A stretch of DNA of 64,000 nucleotides from Alienimonas californiensis (GTDB lineage: Bacteria > Planctomycetota > Planctomycetia > Planctomycetales > Planctomycetaceae): assembly GCF_007743815.1 (NCBI RefSeq), contig NZ_CP036265.1:3986823-4050822 (forward strand). Direction: 5' to 3'. Numbering within the stretch: the first letter of the stretch is position 1; each line of letters opens with the position of its first letter. Below the pieces are notes generated by a model that saw only the letters and a list, made by a program, of their open reading frames with translations, was not told the DNA's origin and searched no databases. Of the stretch, positions 15,063-24,003 are shown one piece after another. Both the position numbers and the translations under genes were made by a program.

Positions 15063-16778
15063 TCAGTCCTCGGAGGCGACGTCAGGCAGGGAGAGCGTCC
15101 AGCCGCTGTCGAAACCGGCCTTCGCGGCCCGCACGCCCAGCACCGTGCGAGCCCGGCGAACCTGCTTCTCCGTGAACCCCGCTTCCCGGGCGGCGTCGGC
15201 GACGGCGCTGCTGGGGGCGGCGCCGCCGTGGCTCAGCAGTTCGGCCCGGAGCCAGGTTTCGCAGCGCTCGTTCTCGTCCTCCGTCGGGCCGCGGTCGGCG
15301 GAGGAGCCGGCGGACAGCACCGCGGCGGCGGTCGTTTCCACCGGGGTCGGGTCCCACCAGACCCGCGGCGGGGCGGGATCGGGGGAGGGGGCATGAGGGA
15401 GGGGGGAGGAGGAGCCGGCGAAGTTCGCCCCCTCGAAGCCCGGCTGGTCGGGGAGCGGATCGGCGTCGCGGCAATCCCCTCCCTCATCACCCCTCACTCC
15501 TCCCTCCTCACCCCATGCAGCGTCCGGGTCGGCGCCGCTGATGCGGTAGGCCAGACCGCCGGCGTTGGCGGCGAGGTTGTTCTTCAGGCTCACCAGCAAC
15601 CGCCGCGGGGGGCGGCCGAGTTCCGCGGGGGCGTCCGGATCGGAACCGGCCAGCCAGGCACAGCGGGCGGCGGCCCCGATGCCGCCGCTGCCGGTGATGC
15701 GGCTCAGCGGGGTGCCGCCGTGGTTCCCCTTGTTCAGGTGGCACACCAAAATCACCGCCACGTCTCGGCGTTCGGCGAGGCGGGCCAGCGGGGCGAGCAG
15801 GCCGCGAACCTCGGCGTCCTTGTAGCTGTCGGAGCCGCCCATGTAGGCGCCCCGCGGGTCGATCACCACCAGCCGCGGCGGGGCCGTGCCGTCGGGGTGC
15901 AGGGCGGCCAGGCGGTCGAGGGCGGCGTCCAGGCGGGGCAGGTCGCGGGAGAGGTCGAAGGTGCGTTCGGGGCGGCCGGGGTCTCGAACCGCCTCCAGCA
16001 CCGCCAGCCGGGACGGGTCGCCGCCGGCGGCGTCGAAGCGGGGGCCGAGCGTGTCGTCGGCGGCGTCCTCGGCGTTCAACATCAACGCCGTGCCGAGCGG
16101 GGCGTGACCGCGTCCGTCCGGCCACGGCAGGCCGCGGGTGACGCGGGCGGCCAGATCACAGGTCAAAAAGCTCTTCCCGCGGTCCGGCTCCCCGGCGAGC
16201 AGGTTCAGCTTGCCGACCGCCAGCCGGTCCGGCCAGAGCCACCGCACCGGGCGGCGGGGCACGTCGCAGAGCATCCGCAGGGTCAGCTCCCCGCTGCGGT
16301 CCGCGGAGCCGGCCAGCGGGGGGAAGCGGGCGGCGACCTTGGCGAGGGCGGCGGCGAGGGCGTCCGGGTCGTCGCCCTGATGCTCCGCGAGGATATAGCG
16401 GGCGGCCCGGCGGCGGCTGTGCTCCCGCAGGATCGCGGCGTACTCCCGGCCGTGGGCGGGGTGGGGCGTTTCTTCCAACAGGGTGTCGAGATGCAACAGG
16501 CCGCCGGCGGCCTCCAACTGGTTCGAGCGGACGAGGTCGTCGGCGACGGTGACGAGGTCGATCCGCCGACCGGCCTTCGCCACCCGGTGCAGGCTCTGGA
16601 AGACGGCGGTGTTGCGGTCGGAGAAGAAGTCCTCGGCGGTGAGGTTCGCGGATTCGTCGGTCGGCAGCGTGCCGGTCAGCAGCACGCTGCCGAGGAACCC
16701 GCGTTCGGCCATCTCGTCGCGGGAGGGGCCGTCGTCGACGACAGAGGCGGGGAGCCGGGAAGGGGAAATGGCGTTCAA
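15063..16778 (-). CDS. DnaB N-domain / RepA-type AAA ATPase (helicase-like)
   Basis: The frame is open from 17069, but conserved sequence begins near TTG 16778, giving 571 residues. A DnaB-N helical domain comes first (about 20-125: AERGFLGSVLL, FFSDRNTAVFQSLHRVA), then a hexameric RecA/RepA-like ATPase with Walker A GEPDRGKS (196-203), Walker B LVVIDPRGAYMGG and sensor VILVCHLNKG. A low-complexity linker leads to a C-terminal helix-turn-helix-like segment (VADAAREAGFTEKQVRRAR). Similar architectures serve as replicative or plasmid/phage helicases; here no replication partners adjoin. The chromosomal replicative DnaB is expected elsewhere, so this is an accessory copy. The start is uncertain. 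Confidence 0.75.
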   Translation of the reverse strand: MNAISPSRLPASVVDDGPSRDEMAERGFLGSVLLTGTLPTDESANLTAEDFFSDRNTAVFQSLHRVAKAGRRIDLVTVADDLVRSNQLEAAGGLLHLDTLLEETPHPAHGREYAAILREHSRRRAARYILAEHQGDDPDALAAALAKVAARFPPLAGSADRSGELTLRMLCDVPRRPVRWLWPDRLAVGKLNLLAGEPDRGKSFLTCDLAARVTRGLPWPDGRGHAPLGTALMLNAEDAADDTLGPRFDAAGGDPSRLAVLEAVRDPGRPERTFDLSRDLPRLDAALDRLAALHPDGTAPPRLVVIDPRGAYMGGSDSYKDAEVRGLLAPLARLAERRDVAVILVCHLNKGNHGGTPLSRITGSGGIGAAARCAWLAGSDPDAPAELGRPPRRLLVSLKNNLAANAGGLAYRISGADPDAAWGEEGGVRGDEGGDCRDADPLPDQPGFEGANFAGSSSPLPHAPSPDPAPPRVWWDPTPVETTAAAVLSAGSSADRGPTEDENERCETWLRAELLSHGGAAPSSAVADAAREAGFTEKQVRRARTVLGVRAAKAGFDSGWTLSLPDVASED

Positions 16779-17156
16779 CGGTTGGGGGCGGGTTGGGGTT
16801 CGGAGATCGGGAAGGGGGGGCGGCCGGGAATCGACCTCCCCCCCAAGACCCCGATCCGGGACGGGTCGTGTCCGCACGGACCCCCCCCCGCCCCTTTCCC
16901 CGCACCGCTTCGGCGCTGACGTCGGGGGGACGAACTTCCCGCCGCTCGCTCGGGCCGCCGGGCCTTGCGGGGCAGGGGTTCGGCGAATCTTGAGGGCAAG
17001 GTTTACAATTCCGGTTTGCAAGTCTGGACGGCGGAAGCAGGCACGAACTACACCCCCGCCCGTCGTCACTCCCTCCGCCGGTCACGCCGGCGGACGCGAC
17101 TCTCCACCCCAACTCGTTCGCTTCGAAACGACCCCGCAAGGGTCGCCGCCCCCGGT
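16779..17156. other. Divergent intergenic region upstream of flhA
   Basis: This 378-base gap lies between the ATPase gene (minus) and flhA (plus). It contains a relatively AT-rich stretch near 16985-17030 with TTTACAATT, the best candidate promoter area. Apparent coding here is an N-terminal extension of the ATPase frame that looks like noncoding Pro/Arg-rich translation. Confidence 0.45.
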
Positions 17157-19394
17157 ATGCCCGCCGCGTCCCTCCCTGCCGCCGGTTCTTCGCCGTTCGC
17201 GGCGGGCGGGGCGTTGGGCGGGGCGGTGGCGAGCGGACGGGCGCTGCTGTTTCCGGTGCTGCTCTGCGGGGCGGTGCTGGTCATCATCGTGCCGCTGCCG
17301 GCGGCGATTCTCGACCTGATGCTGGCGGCGAACGTCACCCTCGCCACCGTCATCCTGCTGGTGACGGTCTACGTCCGCCGGCCGCTGGAGTTCAGCGTGT
17401 TCCCGGCCGTGCTGCTGGGCACCACGCTGAGCCGTCTGGTCCTGAACGTCGCCAGCACCCGGCTGATCCTGTCCCGGGCCGCCGAAGACGGCACCGGGGC
17501 CGCCGGCGGGGTGATCGAGGCCTTCGGGGCCTTCGTCTCCGGCGACAACCTGGCGATCGGGCTGATCCTGTTCGTGATCCTCGTGGCGATCCAGTTCCTG
17601 GTCATCACGAAGGGCGCCACCCGCGTCGGCGAAGTCGCCGCCCGGTTCGCCCTGGACGGGATGCCGGGCAAGCAGATGGCGATCGACGCGGACCTCTCCG
17701 CCGGCCTGATCGACCAGGCCGAAGCCAAGAGACGCCGCGACGACGTGACCAGCCAGGCGGACTTCTACGGGGCCATGGACGGCGCCGGCAAGTTCGTCCG
17801 CGGAGACGCGATCGCGGGCATCGTCATCACCTGCATCAACATCGCCGGCGGGCTGTACGTCGGCGTGATTGAAGAGGGCATGGCGGTCGGCACGGCGGCG
17901 ACGGTCTTCACCACGCTGACGATCGGCGACGGGCTGGTCTCGCAGGTGCCGGCCTTCCTGATCTCGCTGGCGGCGGGCCTGATCGTCACGCGGTCCAGCA
18001 ACAGCACGCACCTGCCGACGGAGATCATCACCCAGCTGTTCCGCTACCGCGAGAGCATGATCCTGGCGGGCGGCTTCCTGGTGGCCCTGGCCTTCACCGG
18101 CCTGCCCAAGGCCCCGCTGCTGAGCCTCGCCGCCGTCTGCGGGATCGTCGGTTGGACGTTGGGCGGGAAGAAGGACGTGGACGCCAAGGCGGACGCCGAC
18201 GCCGACGCCGTCGACTCCCCCTCCAAGAAAGAGGGCAAGGCCGACGGCAAGGCCCCGGAACGCAAGCCCGAGGACGAACTGGAAGTCGAACCGCTGGCCC
18301 TGGAACTGGGCGTGAACCTGCTCAAGCTGGTCGATCCCACCGCGGGCGGCGACCTGCTGGACCGGGTGGCGAAGGTGCGGCGGAACATCGCCGGGGAACT
18401 GGGCGTGATCCTGCCGAAGGTGCGGTTCCGGGACGTGCCGACGATGGACCCGAACAGCTACCGGGTGAAGATCCGGGGCGTGGTGATCGCCACCGGCGAG
18501 TGCCACGCCAACGCGAAGCTCGCGGTGGACACCGGCTCCGCCAGCGGGTCGCCCCCGGGGATGCCGACCGTCGATCCCGCCTTCGGCCGCCCGGCCGTGT
18601 GGGTCGACCCGACCGCCGCCGAACGGGCCGCCCTCATGGGCTACCACGTCGTCGAGCCGGCCGCGGTGGTCGTCACCCACCTGACCGAGATCGTCCGCGA
18701 TCACGCCGCCGAACTGCTGACCCGCACCCAGGTGCACGGTCTGCTGGATCACCTCAAGGAACGCTGCCCGGAACTGGTGGGCGAGGTCGTGCCGGACCTG
18801 CTGCGGGCCGGCCAGGTGCAGGCCGTGCTGGCGAACCTCCTGCGGGAGCGGGTGCCGGTGCGGGACCTGGAAGCGATCCTCGAAGCCCTCGCCGACCACG
18901 CCGGCCGCACCAAGGACCCGCACTTCCTCACCGAATGTGCCCGTCACGCCCTGGCCCGCACCCTCTGCGAGCTGCACCGCGACGACAGCGGCGTGCTGCA
19001 CGTGGTCTCCCTCGACCCGGCCGCCGAGGAACTGATCGCCAGCAAGAGCGAGTTCCGCGAGGGCGGCTTCGTCCTGACCCTCCCGCCGCTCGTCCGCGAC
19101 GCGGTGGTGCGGGGCCTGAAGAACGAACTGAACAAGCTGACCGCCGCCGGGCACGCCCCGGTCGTGCTGGTCGGCCCGCAGGTCCGGCTGGGACTGCGGG
19201 AGATCGTCCGCGACAAGCTGCCGAAGCTGACGGTGATGAGCCTGACGGAAGTGACCCGCGACACGAACCTCGAGGTCCACGGCCAACTCGCCGCGGAGAG
19301 CCTGCGGTCCGGTCCGAAGGGGCCGCCCGCCCCCGGCACGCAGGCCCCCGGCTCGCCCCCGCCGCCGAAGTCGCCGCTGGCCGCCTTCGCCTGA
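17157..19394 (+). CDS. flhA: FlhA, flagellar type III export gate protein
   Basis: The 745-residue protein forms the nonameric export gate of the flagellar secretion apparatus. The N-terminal half has about eight membrane segments (from about residue 28 to 330) and includes the conserved cytosolic FHIPEP-region, seen here as ATRVGEVAARFALDGMPGKQ with VTSQADFYGAMDGAGKFVRGD. The C-terminal cytosolic half binds export chaperones. A charged linker of about 45 residues rich in Lys/Asp/Ala joins the halves. ATG 17157 precedes MPAASLPAAG; no strong Shine-Dalgarno is seen. It leads the flhA-flhF-fliA set. Confidence 0.95.
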   Translation: MPAASLPAAGSSPFAAGGALGGAVASGRALLFPVLLCGAVLVIIVPLPAAILDLMLAANVTLATVILLVTVYVRRPLEFSVFPAVLLGTTLSRLVLNVASTRLILSRAAEDGTGAAGGVIEAFGAFVSGDNLAIGLILFVILVAIQFLVITKGATRVGEVAARFALDGMPGKQMAIDADLSAGLIDQAEAKRRRDDVTSQADFYGAMDGAGKFVRGDAIAGIVITCINIAGGLYVGVIEEGMAVGTAATVFTTLTIGDGLVSQVPAFLISLAAGLIVTRSSNSTHLPTEIITQLFRYRESMILAGGFLVALAFTGLPKAPLLSLAAVCGIVGWTLGGKKDVDAKADADADAVDSPSKKEGKADGKAPERKPEDELEVEPLALELGVNLLKLVDPTAGGDLLDRVAKVRRNIAGELGVILPKVRFRDVPTMDPNSYRVKIRGVVIATGECHANAKLAVDTGSASGSPPGMPTVDPAFGRPAVWVDPTAAERAALMGYHVVEPAAVVVTHLTEIVRDHAAELLTRTQVHGLLDHLKERCPELVGEVVPDLLRAGQVQAVLANLLRERVPVRDLEAILEALADHAGRTKDPHFLTECARHALARTLCELHRDDSGVLHVVSLDPAAEELIASKSEFREGGFVLTLPPLVRDAVVRGLKNELNKLTAAGHAPVVLVGPQVRLGLREIVRDKLPKLTVMSLTEVTRDTNLEVHGQLAAESLRSGPKGPPAPGTQAPGSPPPPKSPLAAFA

Positions 19395-19462
19395 CGCTCT
19401 GACTCCTCCCTCCTCCCCCGTCACCCCTCCCTCTCCTCCTTCCCCCGTCCGCGAGAACCCCG

Positions 19463-20563
19463 ATGAGTGAGATTCGCACCTTCCGTGCCGCCACCATGCG
19501 GGACGCCCTCCGCCGGGTGCGGGACGAGTTCGGCCCCGACGCCGCCCTGCTGAGCAGCCGCACGCTGCCCGGGGCGAAGCGGGAGGTCGAGGTGACCGCC
19601 GAGGCGACCGTCTCGTCGGCGAGCCGGGGGCGTCAGCCCTCGGAGAAGCTGGACCCGCGGACGGCTCACGCCGCGAACATCGTGCGGGAACTGACCCGCA
19701 CCGGCGCCCTGCCGACCGCCCCGCCGGCGTCCCAGCGGGCGCTGTTCGCCCGGCTGACGGCCCGCGACTTCGCCCCGGCCTCCGCCCAGTACTACGTGGA
19801 CAACCTCGGCGACGCCCCGCTGGCCGACGTGGCCGCCGTGCTGGCCGAGGACCTGCCGATCTGCGGCGGGATCGCGTCGAACCCCCACCGCCGGACCGTC
19901 GCCGCCTTCGTCGGCCCGACCGGCGTGGGCAAGACAACGACCCTCGCCAAACTCGCCGCCCGCCTGAGCCTCCGTAGCGGCCGCAAGGTGGGCCTGGTCA
20001 CCGCGGACACCTACCGCATCGGGGCGGTCGAGCAACTCGCCACCTACGCCCGCATCCTCGCGGCGCCCTTCGAGGTCGCCGCCGACGCCGCCGCCCTCAC
20101 GAGGGCTCTGTCCAAGCTCCGCGGCTGCGACGTGGTCCTCATCGACACCGCCGGCCGGGCGCCGCGGGACGACGCCCACCTGTCCGAACTGGCCGCCCTG
20201 CTGTCCGCCTCCGCCCCGGACGGCGCCAGGGTGGAGGCTCATCTGGTGCTCTCCGTGGCGGCCGGCGAACGGGCGCTGCTGCGGGCGGCCCTGCGGTACG
20301 GGCGGCTGCGGCCGGCCTCCCTGGTGCTCTCCAAACTGGACGAGGCCGAGGGCGCCGGGGCGGCGGTCGAACTGCTGCGGACCGCCCCGCCCGCCCCGGT
20401 CAGCACGCTGACCTTCGGGCAGGACGTGCCGGACGACCTTTGCGAAGCGACCCCGGCGAATCTCGCCGCGGCCTGCCTCGGCGACTGGGAACCCCTCCTG
20501 ACCGATGCCGCCCCCGGCGGCCGGTCGGTTCGCTCCGCACGGACCTGGGAGGGGGTTTCATAA
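19463..20563 (+). CDS. flhF: FlhF, SRP-type GTPase for flagellar placement
   Basis: The 366-residue protein sets the number and position of flagella. It begins with the basic B domain start EIRTFRAATMRDALRRV, followed by a helical N domain (about 70-140) and the NG GTPase: G1 GPTGVGKTTT (about 150-159), TADTYRIGAVEQL, G3 DTAGRAPRD and G4-like LSKLDEAEGAG. Length fits the family. It is 68 bases after flhA. The companion MinD-like gene flhG/fleN, usually next in line, is absent; a small membrane protein gene stands in that place. Confidence 0.93.
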   Translation: MSEIRTFRAATMRDALRRVRDEFGPDAALLSSRTLPGAKREVEVTAEATVSSASRGRQPSEKLDPRTAHAANIVRELTRTGALPTAPPASQRALFARLTARDFAPASAQYYVDNLGDAPLADVAAVLAEDLPICGGIASNPHRRTVAAFVGPTGVGKTTTLAKLAARLSLRSGRKVGLVTADTYRIGAVEQLATYARILAAPFEVAADAAALTRALSKLRGCDVVLIDTAGRAPRDDAHLSELAALLSASAPDGARVEAHLVLSVAAGERALLRAALRYGRLRPASLVLSKLDEAEGAGAAVELLRTAPPAPVSTLTFGQDVPDDLCEATPANLAAACLGDWEPLLTDAAPGGRSVRSARTWEGVS

Positions 20564-20723
20564 CCGCACGGTTCGGGCGGCCGTGACGGCCGGTCGAACT
20601 TTGCTCAAGCGGCGGACCCCCCGGTGACGATACCAGCGGGGTCCGCGGGAACGGTCCGCGCGGAGCCTTGCTGGACGTCGTCCGGCCTCTGGCCCACCAC
20701 GACGGACGCACGGGGAGAACGAC

Positions 20724-21056
20724 GTGGCGGCGGCCTTTGGCGTGCGGCTGGCGACGGTGGTGTTCGTGGCGAGCGTCCTGCGGGACGCGGCCCGGGGAAC
20801 CGACGCGAACGCCGCCCTCGTCTCGGCTCTGCTGGCGGCGGCCTTCGGGTACCTCCCGGGACTGGTCGCCGGCGGCGCCTGCGGACGCCTCGCCACGGAA
20901 GTGGCCCAACGCGAGTTGGACGCGGACGAGGCGAGCGGGGGATCTCAGTCCCCCGAGAAAGAGATTGCGAACACGGCGACACGGACTGCGGCGACACGGA
21001 ACGCGGCGACTCGGACTGCGGCGACACGGAGCAAGGCGGCCCCCGCGGCCGCCTGA
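20724..21056 (+). CDS. Small membrane protein with Arg-rich repeat tail, in flagellar operon
   Basis: GTG 20724 is preceded by GGGGAG at 20712-20717, a good ribosome site. The 110-residue product has one or two hydrophobic segments (about 3-20 and 30-55) and a polar tail. The tail begins within a dispersed palindromic repeat (20930-20957) and continues through a 15-base tandem repeat that encodes TAATR-type pentapeptides four times. No family is recognised. Its position between flhF and the FliA-type sigma gene is where flhG is usually found, but it is unrelated to that ATPase. The tail may be recent and dispensable. Confidence 0.6.
   Translation: MAAAFGVRLATVVFVASVLRDAARGTDANAALVSALLAAAFGYLPGLVAGGACGRLATEVAQRELDADEASGGSQSPEKEIANTATRTAATRNAATRTAATRSKAAPAAA
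20930..20957 (+). repeat. Dispersed palindromic repeat inside coding sequence
   Basis: The copy reads GGCGAGCGGGGGATCTCAG then TCCCCCGAG, with GGGGGA/TCCCCC arms. It lies inside the small membrane-protein gene and encodes SGGSQSPE. Confidence 0.75.
20973..21032 (+). repeat. 15-base tandem repeat, four units
   Basis: Four 15-base units, consensus GCGGCGACACGGACT, run without gaps. The period is a multiple of three, so the reading frame is kept and the protein gains T-A-A-T-R repeats. Confidence 0.8.
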
Positions 21057-21125
21057 GGCGACACCACCTGACTCGCCGGGGACGGACCCCGGCGAACCCG
21101 GAACTTTTAGACCACGGAGCGGTCG

Positions 21126-21950
21126 ATGGCGTTACGGACGACTGGCCTGCGAGGATTGACCTCCCGCACTGAAAACAGCGCCCTGGGCCCTGAGGAAACG
21201 GCGGCCCTCTGGACGGCCTACAAAGCCGACCAAACCAACCGGGAGGTCCGCAACACGTTGGTGGAACGCTACCTGCCCCTGGTGCGGTACAACGCCGAGA
21301 AGGTCTGGCAAAAGCTGCCGGACGGCGTCGATATCGCCGACCTCATGAGCAGCGGCGTGTTCGGCCTGATGGACGCCATCGAGGCCTTCGACCTCGATCG
21401 CGGCGTCAAGTTCGAAACCTACTGCGTGCCCCGCATCCGCGGCGCCATGCTGGACGAACTCCGCAGCATGGACTGGGTCCCCCGCCTCGTCCGGTCCAAA
21501 GCGACCAAGCTGGAGAACGCCCGCAAAGCCGCCGAGGCCGAAGCCGGCCGGCCGCCCACGGACGCCGAAATCGCCCGCAAAATGGAGCTGGACGCCAAGG
21601 AGTTCGCCAAGCTCAAGACCGAGGCGAACGCCGTGGGCCTCGTCTCCCTCAACAAGAAGTGGTACGAGACCGACGGCTCGCGGGACGTCTCCGAAATCGA
21701 CGTCCTCGAGGACGACCGCAGCGACGATCCCACCGGCGGGATCCAGAAGCGGGACGTCATGAAGATGGTCACCAAGGGTCTGAACCGGAACGAGCGCCTG
21801 ATCGTCATCCTCTATTATTATGAGGAACTGACGATGAAGGAGATCGGCGGCACCCTCGGCCTGTCCGAGAGCCGCGTCTCCCAGATGCACAGCAGCATCG
21901 TCGCCCGCCTGAAGGAACAACTCGCCCCCCGCCGCCCCGAGTTCGGCTGA
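21126..21950 (+). CDS. fliA: FliA/WhiG-type RNA polymerase sigma factor
   Basis: The 274-residue sigma factor probably drives late flagellar genes. Region 2 is clear (VERYLPLVRYNAEKVW, DLMSSGVFGLMDAIEAFD, RGVKFETYCVPRIRGAMLDELRS, split here for length), region 3 includes GRPPTDAEIARKMEL, and region 4 has the helix-turn-helix MKEIGGTLGLSESRVSQMHS. The DELRSMDWVPR segment is typical of the FliA/WhiG group. ATG 21126 has GGAG nearby. Position downstream of flhA-flhF supports a flagellar role. No anti-sigma FlgM gene is visible in the window. Confidence 0.93.
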   Translation: MALRTTGLRGLTSRTENSALGPEETAALWTAYKADQTNREVRNTLVERYLPLVRYNAEKVWQKLPDGVDIADLMSSGVFGLMDAIEAFDLDRGVKFETYCVPRIRGAMLDELRSMDWVPRLVRSKATKLENARKAAEAEAGRPPTDAEIARKMELDAKEFAKLKTEANAVGLVSLNKKWYETDGSRDVSEIDVLEDDRSDDPTGGIQKRDVMKMVTKGLNRNERLIVILYYYEELTMKEIGGTLGLSESRVSQMHSSIVARLKEQLAPRRPEFG

Positions 21951-22010
21951 ACCCGCACACGGCAGAGCCGGGCTCCGGCCGAGCCGTCGCCAATCCGTCG
22001 TCGCCACCGC

Positions 22011-22043
22011 AGCGTCCCGGACCCGCACAGGGTCCGGGACGCT
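22011..22043. terminator. Bidirectional terminator hairpin
   Basis: A perfect 14-base stem, AGCGTCCCGGACCC (22011-22024) and GGGTCCGGGACGCT (22030-22043), encloses a five-base loop. It lies between the convergent sigma-factor and NYN genes, with TTCGCG after it. Confidence 0.8.
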
Positions 22044-22073
22044 TCGCGTTCGGGCGGGCCGCACTCGCCGCGG

Positions 22074-23756
22074 TCAGTCGTCCTCGTCGCCAGTGGCGGC
22101 GACGACCAGTTCCGGGGAGCGGTCGTCCGCGTCGTCGTCCTGGCGGTCGTCGTCGTCCCCGTTCTGCTCGTGTCGTGCGGAGGGGGATGCGGCCACCGCC
22201 GGGCTGCACTGGGCGGCCCGGGCGACGGCGGCGACGCGGACCATGTCCGTCGGGCTGGGGTCCGGGCCGCAGAGCAGCTCGGCGAGGAAGCCGACGTGCA
22301 TCGACCCGTCCATCCCGTGCTCCCGCAGCTTCTCGCTGAGGGCGCCCGTCACGAACCGCCACACCCGGTCGCGGACGTGCTCGTAGCTCGGCAGGGCCGG
22401 GTCGAGCACCGCCGGGCGGGACCAGTGGAAGTCCCGGTGGCCGCGACGGGGGCCGTGCTCGTCGCACAGGAAGCAGCCGGCCTTGAACATCTGAAACAGG
22501 GCGCTGCGGACCTTCGCCGCGGCGTCCTGGATGCCGGCCTCGGCGCAGACCTCCGTGATGTCGGAGACCAGGTCCTGATGATAGATCCGCGGCCGGTCGT
22601 CGCCCTCCTGCTGAGCCGCCACGCGGGCCACCACGGCGCTGGCGATCTCCTGCCACGCCGCGGCCGGCACCAGGGCGATGCGGGGGTGTCCGTAGAGCAA
22701 CAGCCGCCGGTACAGCGCCGGGCTGTGCTCCGGGGTCGCCCGGATCGGCCGGTGCCCGTTCAGGCTGATCCGCACCACGCCCTCCGCGGCGTCCGCCGGC
22801 GTGCCGTCGGAGCCGGGCGAGCCGTTGAGGCGAAACCCGTTCGCCGTGACCGGAGCGGACGACGGCTCCTCCGCCCGGGCGACGACCTGCACGCCGCCCA
22901 TCCGTTTCAGCACCAGCCCGGCGTCCTCGCCGTGCCGTTCGATCAGTTCGGCGGAACTGCCGCAGCCGAACCGCATCGGGTCGAACTGAATCGGCTCCCC
23001 GGCGGTCCCGTCGCCGGCCGTCTCGCGGCTGGTGTGCTCCACCAGCGTCCGCACGCTGCCGACCCGGATCGGACCGTGGCGGTCGACGAGTTTGCCGACG
23101 GCCCGCAGCAGGCCGAGCCGTTCCTCCGCCTGCCGTTCGTCCAGCAAATCGCGGGCGGCCCGCAGGTCCTCGAAGTACTCGAACCGATCGCAGAACCGCT
23201 CGAAGACCGGCTTCGTCTTGTCCTGCACGCCGATCACCACCACCTCCGCCCCGGCCCGGCGGAGTTCGAGACTCAGCGGGATGAAGTCGCTGTCGCTGGT
23301 GGCGAGGATGAACTGCCCGTAGTGCCCGCCGCCGAACTTCCCGGCGAGGTGCGGCCCGGCTTCGGCGGCGAGGGAGGCGGCGTCCATCGCCATCCGCAGA
23401 TCGCTGGCGTTCTTGTTCTTCCCGCCGGGGAACCGGAATACCTGAATCGGCTCCACCCCCAACCCCAGCAACACGTTCGGCACGCCCTGCAGGTAGTAGT
23501 CCCACCAGCGCTCCGAGTTCAGGTTCTCCCGGCGGACGTTGTAGTTCGCGTAGGCCCGCTTGACCGCCAGGCTGCGGGGACCGGCCAGCCGGGTGGCGAA
23601 CGTGATCAGGTCGCGAAGGTCCTCGGCGCAGTCGTAGTCGTCGGCGTCCTCGCCTGGGTGGCGGTCCTGTTCCAGCCGCCAGTTCTCCTCCCGCCCCAGC
23701 ACGAAGTTCTCAAGGTCAATGAAGAGGGCGCTCTGGCCGTTGATGGAGCCGGACAT
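22074..23756 (-). CDS. NYN (PIN-like) ribonuclease domain protein
   Basis: ATG 23756 gives 560 residues starting MSGSINGQSALFIDLENF. The N-terminal NYN domain (about 8-180) has the acidic residues of the PIN/NYN nuclease centre: D14 in FIDLENF, D119 in NASDLRMAMDA, and D155/D157 in LATSDSDFIPL, followed by AEVVVIG. The middle (about 200-260) has a helical segment RAVGKLVDRHGPIRVGSVR that could be a winged-helix/LOTUS-like domain. The C-terminal half is unrecognised and ends with an acidic Asp-rich tail. Bacterial NYN proteins are thought to process RNA. The frame is open to 23885, but those residues look noncoding. Confidence 0.8.
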   Translation of the reverse strand: MSGSINGQSALFIDLENFVLGREENWRLEQDRHPGEDADDYDCAEDLRDLITFATRLAGPRSLAVKRAYANYNVRRENLNSERWWDYYLQGVPNVLLGLGVEPIQVFRFPGGKNKNASDLRMAMDAASLAAEAGPHLAGKFGGGHYGQFILATSDSDFIPLSLELRRAGAEVVVIGVQDKTKPVFERFCDRFEYFEDLRAARDLLDERQAEERLGLLRAVGKLVDRHGPIRVGSVRTLVEHTSRETAGDGTAGEPIQFDPMRFGCGSSAELIERHGEDAGLVLKRMGGVQVVARAEEPSSAPVTANGFRLNGSPGSDGTPADAAEGVVRISLNGHRPIRATPEHSPALYRRLLLYGHPRIALVPAAAWQEIASAVVARVAAQQEGDDRPRIYHQDLVSDITEVCAEAGIQDAAAKVRSALFQMFKAGCFLCDEHGPRRGHRDFHWSRPAVLDPALPSYEHVRDRVWRFVTGALSEKLREHGMDGSMHVGFLAELLCGPDPSPTDMVRVAAVARAAQCSPAVAASPSARHEQNGDDDDRQDDDADDRSPELVVAATGDEDD

Positions 23757-24003
23757 GGGCGGCGGTGGGCTGCGAGGTGAGGCATTGATCGATAATCCGA
23801 AAGCGGCCCGAGCGCCGGGTGCGGCGCCGGGCGCCGATACGCGATCCGCCCCCTGCGTTCGGGGTGCCGGGGGCGAGGATCGCACCCCTCACCTTCCGCG
23901 GCGTCGACCGGGCGGTCAACCAGCGACTCCGACGAAGCGGGCTGGGGAACGACCTGAGCCTCGCCGGGCGAGCGGGCCGGACGGCGCCGGCCGGGATCGC
24001 CCG

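Noticed and set aside
20973-21032. CRISPR or VNTR locus independent of coding
   Set aside because: The units are adjacent, of period 15 and in frame within a gene, so it is a coding tandem repeat.
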